Assembly (NCBI GenBank): GCA_964390805.1 | Contig: CAYMKL010000031.1 | Span: 1-57,015, forward strand | Reading direction: 5' to 3' | From: CAYMKL01 sp964390805 | GTDB taxonomy: Bacteria; Chloroflexota; Anaerolineae; VGOG01 | Length of the DNA: 57,015 bases | In this document: positions 6,517-16,557 of the stretch, piece after piece | Layout of the letters: every line of letters begins with the position of its first letter | Numbering within the stretch: position 1 is the stretch's first letter | Notes under the pieces: model-generated | Told to the model about the DNA's origin: nothing | The model's database searches: none | Seen by the model: the letters and a program-made list of their open reading frames with translations, nothing else | Translations under genes and position numbers: made by a program

Positions 6517-8841
6517 TCAACGCGACCGGGCGTACTCGGCCAGGTTCTGCCAGAAAGTGAGATTGTCCACGCTCGCCAGGATGCCCATATCGGCCAGAGC
6601 CAGCACCTGCCCGCCAGCGTCGCCATAGTCAATCAGGGCCACGACCGGCTCTCCGTCTGCCTGAGCCAGCACCTGCCCGCCGGCCAGGGTAAGAGGCACA
6701 CCGTTCTCTTCAAACAGTCCCAAGGTTGATATTCCCTCCACCAGCGCGTGCTGCCCGTCCGTCTGCGCCAAGGTGGAGGATAACATTCCGTCTTGATAAG
6801 AGACACCGAAACGTGCAGCCAGGGCGTTGACGTCGCTCCAGTCCTCGTTGGGGTCTCGCGGCTGGTATTTGAGGCGGTGCGCGCTGTTGGTCAGCACCAG
6901 CAACCCACCCTGGGCCACGTATGATTCCAAGGCATCAATCTCCTCCTGACTCCAAGCCTCGTCATATAGGGTGGCGTCTCCGTTTGGACTGGGGTAGTCT
7001 AACACCGGCGAAACGATCACCAGGATGGTGTTCTCGAGGTCTGTTGGGGTCACTGCCCGGCCGTAGGAGATCATGTCTACGTCGAAGCCTTCCCAGGCCA
7101 GGGCCATACCCAGGTCGGTGAAGGCGGCAGGGGACATTTGAACCGACTCGGTGTGGCTGTTTACGAACAGGGCACGCCGATCTGGCGTGGGAGCGACGCG
7201 GAGAGGGGGGCTATCTCGGCCCGTCTCCAGGGCCGCGACCAGTGCGACCTGGGCCATTTGCTCCAGCACGTCGCCCATTTCTCGGGCCAGTTCTACGGTG
7301 TCGTAGGGGTCGTGGACGTGGCCGGCGTAGTGGAAGCCGCCAGTCGTTTCCATGGCTGGCCCCTCGTAGATCAGATCGGCGTTGGGGACATCAAAGCCAG
7401 CGAAGGTACTGTTGTCTGAGTACACCTGTGGAACATCCCGTGAAAATGGCTCTACTCCCCGCCGCGCGGCAGCCTGGGCCAGGTAGTCAGGCCAGGTCAG
7501 CCGGCCGTCGCCCAGCCGGCCATAAGACCAGGTGACCAGGTCGAGATAGGCACTGATGCCGTCCAGGGGGCGGGTCAGGCAATCAATTTGCAGCATAGCC
7601 AGCGTCCGGTCGAGCAGTTCCTGATGGGTGGCAACGAAGTGGGCCGAACCGTAGAGGGTGATTTCCTCGCTACCGAACCAGACCAGGTAGAGGTCAACCG
7701 GGGGCTGAACGTGGGCCGCATCCAGGACACGGGCCACCTCCAGGAGCACCACAGAGCCACTGCCGTCGTCCATGGCGCCGGGACTGTTGGGACTGTCAAT
7801 GTGCGCGCCCAGGATCACTGCCTGCGAGTGGTCAATGCCAGAGATATGGGCGACCACGTTTCCTGAAGTGGCTGGAGAAAAGACGTCGGCGTCCCACGTG
7901 AGGCGAGCGGCCTCGACCTGGGCCAGGTCATCCCAGTTGGTGATCCCTGCTGGCCCCAGGTCTTCCAGGCGGACATAGAGGGTAGGGATGGGCGGCTGGG
8001 TCTCCACCCAGTTGAGAGCGCTCAGGTCGCCAACGAAGGCCCCGTGGCTTTCCCATTGTTGGTTGGAGAATTGGGTCACCAGCACCAGGCCGGCCGGCCC
8101 CTTGGCCAGCAGCTCCCTGGCGACTCCCACCACCTGCCTTGTGTCACCCGCTACCACCCGGTCAATGACTGCATAGTCCAGGAACGCGATCTTGTCTTTC
8201 AGATCGGCCTGGCTCAGAGCGCGGATTTCATCGGCAGAGCGGATCCGTACCACCAGCCCTTCCACTATCGCCGGGTCCCGCTCTGAGTCGTTGAGGGTCC
8301 CATCGGAGTCAAAGCGGAGTGCCTGGGCGATGTCGTCGCGGGGCCCGCGCAGGCCATCGGCGGGCACTTCGACCTCCCGTCCGCCCACAGTCAGGTGGAG
8401 ACGGCTCTCCCACAGCTCGGTGCCCAGGAAGACGCGGAAGCTCTGGCGTTCCAGCTCCAACCCCAGGCGATCCAGATACGTGAACTCTCCGAGCGTCTTG
8501 GCAACGTAATCCAGCGCCTCGGCTTCTCCTTCGCTGGCTGAGTTGCGCCAGCCAGAATAGGGCTGTATGGCGGTCAGGTCTTGCATAAAGGCAAAAAGGT
8601 GCTCTTGGGAGATCAAGGCAAAGGGATCGGACGGCGTGGGCGTCGGCTCTGGCGTAGCCGTCGGCACGGACGTATCAGGGGGAGATGGTGTGTCAGTCAG
8701 CGGTATGGGCGTATCAGTGGAGAGTGGCGTCGCGGAGGCCGTCGGCGGGATGGGCGTCGCCGTAGGTTCGGCTCTCCCACAGCCAGCCACGAAGATCAGA
8801 AAGATCGTCAGCGTGGCGATTGCTTTGTAGCGGTTGGGCAT
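6517..8841 (-). CDS. M28-family metallopeptidase lipoprotein
   Basis: The protein has 774 aa, with lipobox FVAGC and a Pro/Thr linker to about residue 72. A peptidase domain with an inserted PA-like segment follows. The zinc ligands are visible: H and D in LGAHIDSP and AMDDGSGS, the catalytic EE in VWFGSEEITLYGS, a later D in LQIDCL, and H in HVHDPYDT near residue 540. The last ~200 residues (DRRALFVNSHTESV; LVLTNSAHRLKYQ) resemble a DUF4350/glutamine-amidotransferase-like fold and could sense or bind ligand. It probably acts as an extracellular aminopeptidase. GGAGGAG lies just before the ATG at 8841. It precedes the WD40 lipoprotein gene in the transcript. Confidence 0.88.
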   Translation of the reverse strand: MPNRYKAIATLTIFLIFVAGCGRAEPTATPIPPTASATPLSTDTPIPLTDTPSPPDTSVPTATPEPTPTPSDPFALISQEHLFAFMQDLTAIQPYSGWRNSASEGEAEALDYVAKTLGEFTYLDRLGLELERQSFRVFLGTELWESRLHLTVGGREVEVPADGLRGPRDDIAQALRFDSDGTLNDSERDPAIVEGLVVRIRSADEIRALSQADLKDKIAFLDYAVIDRVVAGDTRQVVGVARELLAKGPAGLVLVTQFSNQQWESHGAFVGDLSALNWVETQPPIPTLYVRLEDLGPAGITNWDDLAQVEAARLTWDADVFSPATSGNVVAHISGIDHSQAVILGAHIDSPNSPGAMDDGSGSVVLLEVARVLDAAHVQPPVDLYLVWFGSEEITLYGSAHFVATHQELLDRTLAMLQIDCLTRPLDGISAYLDLVTWSYGRLGDGRLTWPDYLAQAAARRGVEPFSRDVPQVYSDNSTFAGFDVPNADLIYEGPAMETTGGFHYAGHVHDPYDTVELAREMGDVLEQMAQVALVAALETGRDSPPLRVAPTPDRRALFVNSHTESVQMSPAAFTDLGMALAWEGFDVDMISYGRAVTPTDLENTILVIVSPVLDYPSPNGDATLYDEAWSQEEIDALESYVAQGGLLVLTNSAHRLKYQPRDPNEDWSDVNALAARFGVSYQDGMLSSTLAQTDGQHALVEGISTLGLFEENGVPLTLAGGQVLAQADGEPVVALIDYGDAGGQVLALADMGILASVDNLTFWQNLAEYARSR

Positions 8842-8867
8842 GTCGGTTCTCCTCCTTCACTCGAAAC

Positions 8868-8934
8868 CGCGGATCAGCGGAAAAACGCGGGTTCGATGCT
8901 GTTGATCCGCGTTTTCCTGCCCATCCGCGGTTCC
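8868..8934. repeat. Imperfect inverted repeat between two secreted-hydrolase genes
   Basis: GAAACCGCGGATCAGCGGAAAAACGCGG pairs with the reverse complement of CCGCGTTTTCCTGCCCATCCGCGGTTCC, giving arms of about 30 bp. It occupies nearly the whole gap between the serine hydrolase (8966) and the M28 gene (start 8841). Confidence 0.6.
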
Positions 8935-8965
8935 AAGATACCAGCTCACGGTGTCTCAACGGTTT

Positions 8966-10117
8966 TTACGGATTGGCCAGGACTTCAGTACGGGATTCCA
9001 GCAGCGCCACGCCATCGGGATTGTCGGGCAATGGCTTGATTGACTTAGCCGCTGGGATGATGAAGTCGTTCAGCAACGTCTGGGGAACGTAGAAGTCGTT
9101 CTCACTCAGGTCGCTGACGAAGACCACCACCATGTCTTTGTCGGCTATGACGACAATGTACTGCCCTGAGTAACCCAGCGCCATGTAGATTCCGGAATCA
9201 TCAATCCACCACTGATACCCGTAGCCATCCTGAAGGGTGGCAGAGATGTGTTCGTGCGTTGATGCCTGTACCCATTCGGTAGACACCACCTGCTCGCCAT
9301 CCCACAGGCCCTCGTTCAAGTAGAGGTATCCGATCTTCGCCATATCGCGGGGCGTCATGTGGAGGTCGCTCCACCCGATGGTTATCCCCTGTGGGCTAGA
9401 CGACCATTCCACGTCTATTATACCCAAAAGGCCAAAGAGATGTTCATTGGCAAACGCCAGGGCGTTCATGCCCGTCGTTTCCTGCATGATCGCCGAGAGG
9501 AGAAACGAAGCGCCATTGCAGTACTCGAACCGGGACCCGGGCTCTTCCGCCATTGGCAAATCGAGCATGAACTGAACCCAGTCATCACTTTGCTGCATCT
9601 GGCGGAGTCCGCGCCAGCGATACAGATACGAATCCCGGCATTCCAAACCGGTTGACATGGTCAGGACATCCTCAAGTGTCATCGTCTCCTTGTCCGCGTC
9701 AAGGTTGGCCGCAGTCCGCTCTGGAAAGAAGTCCAGGACAGGTTGATCAACGCCCTCGATGTAGCCTTCGTCAATGGCGATGCCGACCAGTGCCGAAACG
9801 ACGCTCTTGGTGCAGGAGTAGACGACGTGTCTTGAGCCTGGCTCAAAGGGATACAGGGTGGCGTCTGCCACTATATATCCGTTGCGGACGACCACCACAC
9901 TGTCAATGTCGTAGTCCTGTTCCTCAATGGTCTCCAGCATATCGGCCAACATCTCCGAGTCCATCCCCTGCTCCTCAGGGGTAGAGCTTCGCCAGGCTTG
10001 AGTGGGCCAATAGGATTGGACTGCGGCTGCCGTTGTCGGCGTTGCTTTCTCGCCGCACCCTGCCATTCCCAGCAGCAGGGCCAACAAGGCCAGCAGAGCA
10101 AGGACTCTGAATCTCAT
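8966..10117 (-). CDS. Beta-lactamase-family serine hydrolase lipoprotein
   Basis: This 383-aa secreted serine hydrolase of the class C beta-lactamase/penicillin-binding-protein-like family has lipobox GMAGC. The nucleophile motif is SCTK (in YSCTKSVVSALVG), the second motif is YCN (Y-x-N) in FEYCNGASFLL, and the third-motif region is ALGYSGQYIVV. The natural substrate could be a peptide or an ester and cannot be told from sequence. An ATG at 10138 is in frame, but its following AGGAGGAGG is itself the ribosome-binding site for the ATG at 10117, so the shorter start is preferred. It is a close relative of the next gene upstream (10280-11845), suggesting a local duplication. Confidence 0.87.
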   Translation of the reverse strand: MRFRVLALLALLALLLGMAGCGEKATPTTAAAVQSYWPTQAWRSSTPEEQGMDSEMLADMLETIEEQDYDIDSVVVVRNGYIVADATLYPFEPGSRHVVYSCTKSVVSALVGIAIDEGYIEGVDQPVLDFFPERTAANLDADKETMTLEDVLTMSTGLECRDSYLYRWRGLRQMQQSDDWVQFMLDLPMAEEPGSRFEYCNGASFLLSAIMQETTGMNALAFANEHLFGLLGIIDVEWSSSPQGITIGWSDLHMTPRDMAKIGYLYLNEGLWDGEQVVSTEWVQASTHEHISATLQDGYGYQWWIDDSGIYMALGYSGQYIVVIADKDMVVVFVSDLSENDFYVPQTLLNDFIIPAAKSIKPLPDNPDGVALLESRTEVLANP

Positions 10118-10279
10118 TGCATCTTGCCTCCTCCTCAAATGATTCGGGTGTGTTTCATTACGCTCGCCAAGGACGACAGTCCTGGGCCTCTGCGGCGGAC
10201 ACTCGCTGCAGGCGTAGGCCGCTGGATTGTCATCCAGCTAGAGCGGCTGAGCAAATCCCTATGGCACTGATTTCGTGGA

Positions 10280-11845
10280 TCATTGCGCCGCCGGGATGAC
10301 ATAGAATGCCAACAACAGTAGGGGAGTGTAAGCGTCTTCCGGCTTGAGATCGCTGGTGAAGACCGCCACCATGTCCAACTCAGGTAACACGGCGATATAC
10401 TGCCCGCGAGCGCCTATGGCACTATAATAACCTGCCCAAGGCATGACCCACCATTGATACCCATAATAGATTTCGGGAGTCGGGGAGTGGTTGGTTGTCG
10501 AGGCCTTGACCCACGCGGCAGGCACAATCTGCTCACCATCCCACAAGCCCTCATTCAGGTACAGGTACCCAAACTTCGCCATGTCGTGTGGCGTCATTTG
10601 GAGCCCACTTCCCCCAAAGTTTCTCCCCTGATTGCCTCCTGGCCACACCACCTCGGAGATGCCCAGGGGGCCAAAAAGGTACTCGTGTGCGAACTCCAAC
10701 GCCGTCATCCCGGTAGCTTCCTGGAGGATGGCGGAGAGGAGATGCGAGGCCCCGCCGTTGTAGTTCCACCGGGTCCCAGGCTCTTCCTCCATGCTCCGGT
10801 CCAGCGTGAATTGAACCCAATCGCTGGCTTGCATCATCTCAGGCGTTGTGTCGCCACTTGAGGTAACACGGATATCTTTTCTCACCCAATGTAAACCGTC
10901 TGTCATGGTCAACAGGTGTTCCAATGTCATCGCTTCCTTGCGCGCATCTACATTGCCAACAGACCATTCTGGGAAAAAGCTCAAGACGGGCTGGTCTACA
11001 CTTTGGATGTGCCCTTGATCCATGGCGATGCCTACCAGCGCTGAGGTGACGCTCTTGGTGCAGGAGTAGAGTTCGTGCTTTGAGTCTTTTCCGTAACTGC
11101 GGATGTAGGCGTCGAGCACCAGATAGCCGTGGCGGACGATGGTCACGCTGTCAATGCGCACCCCCTTCTCTCGAATGTACGCCAACATCTCCGTCAGCAA
11201 CTCCGAATCCATCCCTTGTTCTTCAGGCGTAGAGCTGCGCCAGCCCTCGGTCGGCCAATAGGTTCGCTCAGGAAGCGTCACCTCTGCTGGCGCAGCGCGA
11301 GGCTCCTCAGTAGCGACCACGGGCGCCAACGCCTCAACTGCGGGCACAAAGACCGCATTGTGCAGCGCGTCGTACTCGTGGGGCATGGCCTGTAACGCAA
11401 CAGCGTACACCCCAGCATCGGTTTCGCTCAAAGCGAATTCCACCATGGTCGCCCCTATCTTCGGCTGTTTGACCTCGACGGCGTACAAATTCCAGGTGAA
11501 GTGCGCAGTCTCAATGCTGCCGATGCTTTCTGGGAACTCCTTAAGACCCTGTTCGGATACGAACGTTGCGATTAGCTGCTCGCTGGTGATATCAAGTACG
11601 AATTGATGTTGGAGAAGGGTCAAATCGGTATCAAGCATTCCCCGCAGAAACTCGCCTGGAAGCAATTCGACCCAACCTTCTGGTGCCACACCACTGATGC
11701 CCCATTCTGGGCTAGTGAAGCGCACCAGAGCAATGTCCGCGAGGTCGCTGGCGGCGATTGGAGTAGGCGTTACCTTCTCGCTACACGCCGTGAGTCCTGG
11801 CAGCGTGGCCAGCAGGGCCAACAGAGTAAGGATTCTGATTTTCAT
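10280..11845 (-). CDS. Serine hydrolase (beta-lactamase family) with extra N-terminal domain
   Basis: The protein has 521 aa, with lipobox GLTAC. An N-terminal domain of about 150 residues (SPEWGISGVAPEGWVELLPG ... TAHFTWNLYAVEVKQ) comes first. The serine hydrolase domain follows, with the nucleophile in YSCTKSVTSALVG. The usual Y-x-N motif here reads YNG (WNYNGGASHLL), unlike YCN in the neighbour at 8966, so activity may be altered. GGAGG precedes the ATG at 11845; the longer open frame upstream lacks signal-peptide character. A fragment like its N-terminal domain is found at 40018-40287. It is probably extracellular, membrane-anchored, and co-transcribed with 8966. Confidence 0.87.
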   Translation of the reverse strand: MKIRILTLLALLATLPGLTACSEKVTPTPIAASDLADIALVRFTSPEWGISGVAPEGWVELLPGEFLRGMLDTDLTLLQHQFVLDITSEQLIATFVSEQGLKEFPESIGSIETAHFTWNLYAVEVKQPKIGATMVEFALSETDAGVYAVALQAMPHEYDALHNAVFVPAVEALAPVVATEEPRAAPAEVTLPERTYWPTEGWRSSTPEEQGMDSELLTEMLAYIREKGVRIDSVTIVRHGYLVLDAYIRSYGKDSKHELYSCTKSVTSALVGIAMDQGHIQSVDQPVLSFFPEWSVGNVDARKEAMTLEHLLTMTDGLHWVRKDIRVTSSGDTTPEMMQASDWVQFTLDRSMEEEPGTRWNYNGGASHLLSAILQEATGMTALEFAHEYLFGPLGISEVVWPGGNQGRNFGGSGLQMTPHDMAKFGYLYLNEGLWDGEQIVPAAWVKASTTNHSPTPEIYYGYQWWVMPWAGYYSAIGARGQYIAVLPELDMVAVFTSDLKPEDAYTPLLLLAFYVIPAAQ

Positions 11846-11882
11846 CGCTTCCTCCTTCTTGACATTATGCTCGCTTGTTGCC

Positions 11883-12035
11883 CTACACCTCCCCCAGAAG
11901 CGCGCCGAAGTAACGCTTGACCGAGAAGGTTTGCCCAGAGAGCAGGTACTGGGCGCGGAAGACGCTGGCGACGGCACGGAGGATAATGTAGACGGTGATT
12001 AACAGCAGGCCCACCGCGAAAAAGCAGCACGCCAA
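11883..12035 (-). pseudogene. Possible 3' fragment of a membrane protein gene
   Basis: The minus strand reads VGLLLITVYIILRAVASVF then RAQYLLSGQTFSVKRYFGAL and stops at 11885. It has a hydrophobic segment and coding-like composition but no start, and lies right after the end of the membrane protein gene at 12062. It may be a decayed paralogue or relic. Confidence is modest. Confidence 0.35.
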
Positions 12036-12061
12036 TCAACACTCCTGTTAAGCTATTTCTG

Positions 12062-13060
12062 TTAGGCGATCGCTGCTGCTTTAGCACGCAACTCGCGGTA
12101 GGTTAGCGTCCACGTACTGGACAGGTACGTTTCGAACAGCCCACCCAGTAGTGACAGCGGCACTGCCATCACCAGGATGAAGATGGGGATGCCCACCACG
12201 GCTGCCACAATCCACGGCATCGCGCCCTCAAAGGCCAGCCCGGTCAGCCCGCCGGACAGGAGCGCCAATAGCCCTCCCAGCCCTCCGCCCACCACCAGCA
12301 GCAGGAATACCACGGGGATCATCAGGATCGCCCAGCCGATGCGCAGGCCGATCGTGATCAGCCACATCAGGCCCACGTCCTTCAGATTCTGCTTCACCAT
12401 AGCATAGCCCTGACGGATGGATTCGCCTACCCCCATGTGCTGTAGCACGCACACTCGCTGGAAGAAGGGCTTCAGAACTGAAAGGATCAGGGCGACAACA
12501 ATGGCCAATAGGATGACGAGGATGAACAGGCCAACGGTGATCACTGTGCCGATCACCCCGGCGGCCTCGACATCCGTCGCCCACAGTAGCAGGGGGGCAA
12601 GCGCCAGGGCAAACAGCAGGGCAAACACCACGGCAGTTGGCAGACCGACCGCCAAGTCAATCAGGAAGAGGCGAAATGCGCTGCGCGACCAGCCCATGCG
12701 GAACCCCTGGCGCACGCTGCGTTTCTGGCCTGTCTCTTCGTGATCGTCCACCATCCGTATCAGGGCCGTCGCCGCCACGTAGCGCGCTATCGCTGCCACG
12801 ATGATCAGGAGGACGATCAGGCATGCCACTACGATGCCAATGGCCAGCAACATGCTCCCCACATTCAGTGAGATTCTTTCCAGGTGGAGCCCTTTGCCCG
12901 AAAAGTCTTGGCTGAATTGCGCCCAGTTGCCGCCGCCTCCGCCACCTCCGCCTCCACCACCTCCGCCTGCGGTCAGCGCCAGGATGAAGCCGAAGACCCA
13001 CAGGGCGCGGTAGTTCCAAACTATGTGCCAGGCTCGTTTCAGAACTTTGGTGTGGTTCAT
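12062..13060 (-). CDS. Multi-pass membrane protein with a poly-glycine run
   Basis: This 332-aa protein starts MNHTKVLKRAWHIVWNYRAL and has a first hydrophobic segment followed by a run of 13 glycines (GGT/GGC-type codons near 12930-12970). About five further transmembrane segments follow (for example LLAIGIVVACLIVLLIIVAA and VITVGLFILVILLAIVVALI). The soluble loop VRQGFRMGWSRSAFRLFLID resembles DUF-type glycerophosphoryl-diester-phosphodiesterase membrane-domain proteins, but I cannot name the family with certainty. AAAGGAG upstream supports the ATG at 13060; the open frame to 13294 lacks such support. Function is unknown. Confidence 0.75.
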   Translation of the reverse strand: MNHTKVLKRAWHIVWNYRALWVFGFILALTAGGGGGGGGGGGGGNWAQFSQDFSGKGLHLERISLNVGSMLLAIGIVVACLIVLLIIVAAIARYVAATALIRMVDDHEETGQKRSVRQGFRMGWSRSAFRLFLIDLAVGLPTAVVFALLFALALAPLLLWATDVEAAGVIGTVITVGLFILVILLAIVVALILSVLKPFFQRVCVLQHMGVGESIRQGYAMVKQNLKDVGLMWLITIGLRIGWAILMIPVVFLLLVVGGGLGGLLALLSGGLTGLAFEGAMPWIVAAVVGIPIFILVMAVPLSLLGGLFETYLSSTWTLTYRELRAKAAAIA

Positions 13061-13139
13061 GATTTTGCACTCCTTTCTTTCTATGATTATTCTCTCTCTG
13101 CTGAGTTTCGCACCAGAAACTAACTGGCCCCAGATATGT

Positions 13140-15347
13140 CTATCTCTGGGAACTTGTCCCAAGAGAGGTTCGCGTCTTCCTCCATCTATACAGTCCAATG
13201 ATGAGATACGCTGACCCCAGGATGATGAACACATAGCCTGCGGGAGGTCTTTGGGACAGGAAAAAAGCGCCGAGTGGCAACCAGCAGATTCCAAACATGA
13301 TGAAGAAGAGCGGTGTCCTTCTTCTATTCACATAGGCAGGTATCATCCCGGATATTGCCAAGAAAGACATCGCAATGAGATCTTCATGTTCACTTACCCA
13401 ACTCCTCCTCAAAGGTTTTTCTGGCACAAACGCTACATCGAAATATCCTTCGGGCAATACTTTTCGCGTTGTGATCGTCCCCTTCCTGGCAGCGGCAACC
13501 GCATAATTCAAGGCGTCTCCAGCGGGAACCCACAGATCAGGCAAATACCCTCTCTCCTCTATCCACTCCAGATCCGCCATGATGCCCAGTTTGATAGGCA
13601 GGTAAACGCCTACCTTGGAGTGGGGAAGAAGATGCTTGCTTCCCTGCCCAAACGTCGCCGCTCCTCTACTATTCTCTCCTACAACAACCACGTTATCTAC
13701 CTGACGGTAGACGTAGCTGAGAAGACCTTCTCCCGCTGATCCTACACCTCGATCGGCCACGACAATGATCGTGGTTTCGTTTGGAATCCACTGTGTGTTC
13801 GGGAAGCTCAGCGGTGTCCAGTGCGGCTGCTGGGATTGTCCTTCGAAGGCATCTACTTGTGCGTTATAGCGACTCAATTCGCCTGGGAGCCAGTGCCCCA
13901 CTTTTTCTGGAATGGCCGCCAGCGTCTCCTCGCAGGTATTCACACGGCCCATCATTGATGTTTTGCTGATCCATTCGGTCCAAATGTGTTTCGAAGAAGG
14001 GCTACGACCTGTGAATCGGGCGATCCATTTCTTGGGCCAACCGTCGTTGCCACCCGAATTGCCGCGGATGTCAATGATGAGGTAGGGTTCTCCTTTGTAC
14101 CTGCTAGCGGCTTGCAGGAATTGGTTCAGCTCATCCGTGTAGTAGTCAGAGAACGAACGGGCACGCAGGACTGGAATCCCGCCGATTCTTTCTTCCCCGA
14201 ATTTCTCCTTGGTATCGCGATACAACATGAAGTCGGAACGAGTCAACTCGATGTCAAAGTGCTTCTGCGCTTGACCGTCGTGGGCTACCAACACCAAGGG
14301 GTCTGGTTCAAAATAGGAAAGCACTCCCAGTCTGTAGATGGGATCACCCTGGGCATTCAAGGACGGGAAAAGGCATTCTTCTGGGCTTTCCCCATTGACC
14401 GATGCCACTCGATATTCAACGTTGTCTGAGACGAAGGAGTACTCGCCCCTCGTTTTCCACAACTCCAGACTGGTATCATACCAGAAATCCTGATGGCTGC
14501 AATACTGATACCCGCCCACGTTGAGGTGACAGTCGTGGATGAAGCCTAGATGCTCATGTATCAACCGGGACAAATCAGCGGGAGACCATTTGGACTTGCC
14601 CTCGAGCTTGTCCAGAATGTTCTGTTTGGCGGTGGCAAAGTCGCCCTCGGCCCTGAAGTATCCGTACCCACTCCATCCATGAGATAACAGGTAAAACAGG
14701 CGTTCAACGTCTTCAGCGGCCTGGACAGACGAGATGCTTTTCGCGAGTTTGGCCTCCAGATCCATGCGCAAAGCTTCTTTGGGCAACTCGTCATCATCTG
14801 GCACATACTGGAGCTGAGCGATGTAGGCTCGCGCCTCGTCAGGTGAGACGCTCGAGGCGGGGAGGTACCACTCTGCTGGGGTCTGGGCGTTCTCCAGGAT
14901 GGAAGCTACCGCTTCTTCTGTCGCAATCTTGGTGAGTGACGAATCTGATCCTGCGCTGATGTAGATGATGCGATCTTCGTTCCAGGGGCTACGCTTTTCG
15001 AGCACGGAGTGATGCCCATCCTGCCGAATGTAGTCTGCTTCTTCCCGCGTTGCTAACCCTGTAATGATATCGCCTGTGTATTCGGCATCGGGCCTTCCCA
15101 CGATGACGAGATTCTTGTCTCTCACCGTTTCGGGTACCTCGGCCGTGTCCAGTACGACCCACTCGACGCGCAAGTTCTTCAGAAGAACTGAGAAATCTCT
15201 GCAGAACGGTGCGTCAGTCTCATTGGAGAGGATCACGGTATTCTCAGGGGTTAACTCGACTATCTGTGCGCGTGCAATTAGCGACCCTGTTGAGACGAGC
15301 AGGACAATGGTCAGGGCTGTTAATACGGCTGCGTTAATTGGTTTCAT
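13140..15347 (-). CDS. S41-like (C-terminal processing type) protease with C-terminal membrane segments
   Basis: The protein has 735 aa and an N-terminal signal or anchor segment (AVLTALTIVLLVSTGSL). After a large extracellular region, the S41 core has LIIDIRGNSGGN and the likely nucleophile serine in RGVGSAGEGLLSYVYRQ. Three hydrophobic segments close the protein (LIAMSFLAISGMIPAYV; TPLFFIMFGICWLPLGAFFL; GYVFIILGSAYLIIGLY), so it is membrane-bound. The family assignment rests on the RGNSGG and SAGE motifs; a lysine partner was not pinned down. The ATG at 15347, 20 bp after the FGE gene, gives a clean signal sequence; longer starts would overlap that gene. The ribosome-binding site is weak, suggesting coupling to the FGE gene upstream. 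Confidence 0.75.
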   Translation of the reverse strand: MKPINAAVLTALTIVLLVSTGSLIARAQIVELTPENTVILSNETDAPFCRDFSVLLKNLRVEWVVLDTAEVPETVRDKNLVIVGRPDAEYTGDIITGLATREEADYIRQDGHHSVLEKRSPWNEDRIIYISAGSDSSLTKIATEEAVASILENAQTPAEWYLPASSVSPDEARAYIAQLQYVPDDDELPKEALRMDLEAKLAKSISSVQAAEDVERLFYLLSHGWSGYGYFRAEGDFATAKQNILDKLEGKSKWSPADLSRLIHEHLGFIHDCHLNVGGYQYCSHQDFWYDTSLELWKTRGEYSFVSDNVEYRVASVNGESPEECLFPSLNAQGDPIYRLGVLSYFEPDPLVLVAHDGQAQKHFDIELTRSDFMLYRDTKEKFGEERIGGIPVLRARSFSDYYTDELNQFLQAASRYKGEPYLIIDIRGNSGGNDGWPKKWIARFTGRSPSSKHIWTEWISKTSMMGRVNTCEETLAAIPEKVGHWLPGELSRYNAQVDAFEGQSQQPHWTPLSFPNTQWIPNETTIIVVADRGVGSAGEGLLSYVYRQVDNVVVVGENSRGAATFGQGSKHLLPHSKVGVYLPIKLGIMADLEWIEERGYLPDLWVPAGDALNYAVAAARKGTITTRKVLPEGYFDVAFVPEKPLRRSWVSEHEDLIAMSFLAISGMIPAYVNRRRTPLFFIMFGICWLPLGAFFLSQRPPAGYVFIILGSAYLIIGLYRWRKTRTSLGTSSQR

Positions 15348-15366
15348 TGGCGGGTATCTCTTTCGA

Positions 15367-16476
15367 CTATCTGGCCATCTGATCATCCGACGAAATGACA
15401 CACCGAACACCCACCCAGTGGATGCGGTAGGACGAAGGGGCTTCGCCCCGCCGGTATGCGGAACGTACGCCCCATGCTTCATCGTACCACGAGCCGCCCC
15501 GTCGCACACGACAGTTGTACGGACCTGCTGTGGCTGGCCCCTGGGGATTGTCCACAGGAGAGCGAGCATAGTATTCTTCGTCGTACCAGTCGCTTACCCA
15601 CTCCCAAACGTTGCCAGCCATATCCAGCGCCCCGCACCAACTTGCCCCACCCATGTAGCTACCGACGGGCGCCCACTGTGCAAACCCGTCGTCGAAGTCA
15701 GTGTCCCTCCACTTATAGGAACAACGCGCGTCGCAGTAGCTTGTGCGCTCTCCGTCGAAGGTGTTTCCCCAAGGATACAACACTGCCTGCGGGCCCCGCG
15801 CAGCATACTCCCATTCCGCTTCGGTGGGTAAGCGACCTCCGACCCAAGAGCAATACGCTGCTGCACCGTACCAGGAAACCTCAATCACCGGGTAATCTTC
15901 GTAACCGGTCTCGGGCTGAAACACGCCGTCGTTCTCTTCGATGTGACCGTATGCTATCCCTCTATGGCCTGCCCCCGGTTCCAACCAGCTAACGCCCTCT
16001 TCAACCTGGTTGCCTTGCTCGTTGAGAAATGTGGCGAACATGGCGTTGGTCACTTCGGTTTGGTCAATCCAGAAGGCGTCCAATGCCACCGTGTGTGCCG
16101 GCTGCTCGTCCTTGAACCATTCCCGCTCGCAATCATCATTTGCCTCATGACATAGTTGCAGAGCTTGGTCCATCTGGGCATCGCTCGTACCCATCTCGAA
16201 CTGGCCAGCCGGCACGTAGACCATGACCATCCCATCGCGGGAGCGGGTCTGGGTGTCACCCACGGCAGGCCCGCTTACAGGTCCCGTCGTTGCGGTGGAT
16301 GGCACTGGCGTGTTCGTAGGCGACACCGGTGTAGTGGTAGGTGGCAGCGGCGTGCTAGTCGGCGGTACCGGTCTAGCAGTCGGGGCAGCGGTCGGTGCGG
16401 CAGTGGGCCTACAGCCGGCCAGGAATGCGAGCAATACCGTCATCAGCAGATAGGTGCGCCTCGTCTTGATTTTCAT
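15367..16476 (-). CDS. FGE/SUMF1-domain (formylglycine-generating-enzyme-like) lipoprotein
   Basis: This 369-aa protein has lipobox FLAGC, a Pro/Thr linker, and a full FGE-sulfatase domain from about residue 90. Motifs are VYVPAGQFEMGTSDAQ, GRLPTEAEWEYAARGPQ, MAGNVWEWVSDWYDEEYYA, RRGGSWYDEAWGVRSAYR and a terminal HWVGVRC. This fold oxidises sulfatase cysteines in true FGE, but many secreted bacterial members bind ligands or act in other ways. No sulfatase gene is nearby, so enzymatic FGE activity is not assumed. AAAGGAG precedes the ATG at 16476. It probably heads a transcript with the S41-like protease (20-bp gap). Confidence 0.87.
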   Translation of the reverse strand: MKIKTRRTYLLMTVLLAFLAGCRPTAAPTAAPTARPVPPTSTPLPPTTTPVSPTNTPVPSTATTGPVSGPAVGDTQTRSRDGMVMVYVPAGQFEMGTSDAQMDQALQLCHEANDDCEREWFKDEQPAHTVALDAFWIDQTEVTNAMFATFLNEQGNQVEEGVSWLEPGAGHRGIAYGHIEENDGVFQPETGYEDYPVIEVSWYGAAAYCSWVGGRLPTEAEWEYAARGPQAVLYPWGNTFDGERTSYCDARCSYKWRDTDFDDGFAQWAPVGSYMGGASWCGALDMAGNVWEWVSDWYDEEYYARSPVDNPQGPATAGPYNCRVRRGGSWYDEAWGVRSAYRRGEAPSSYRIHWVGVRCVISSDDQMAR

Positions 16477-16557
16477 CTCTACTACTCCTTTCGACAGTCG
16501 TGTGGCTTCTGTCGTTTTCTGTAGGAGAGACGACAAAACGGTGCAAAGGGTTCCCGA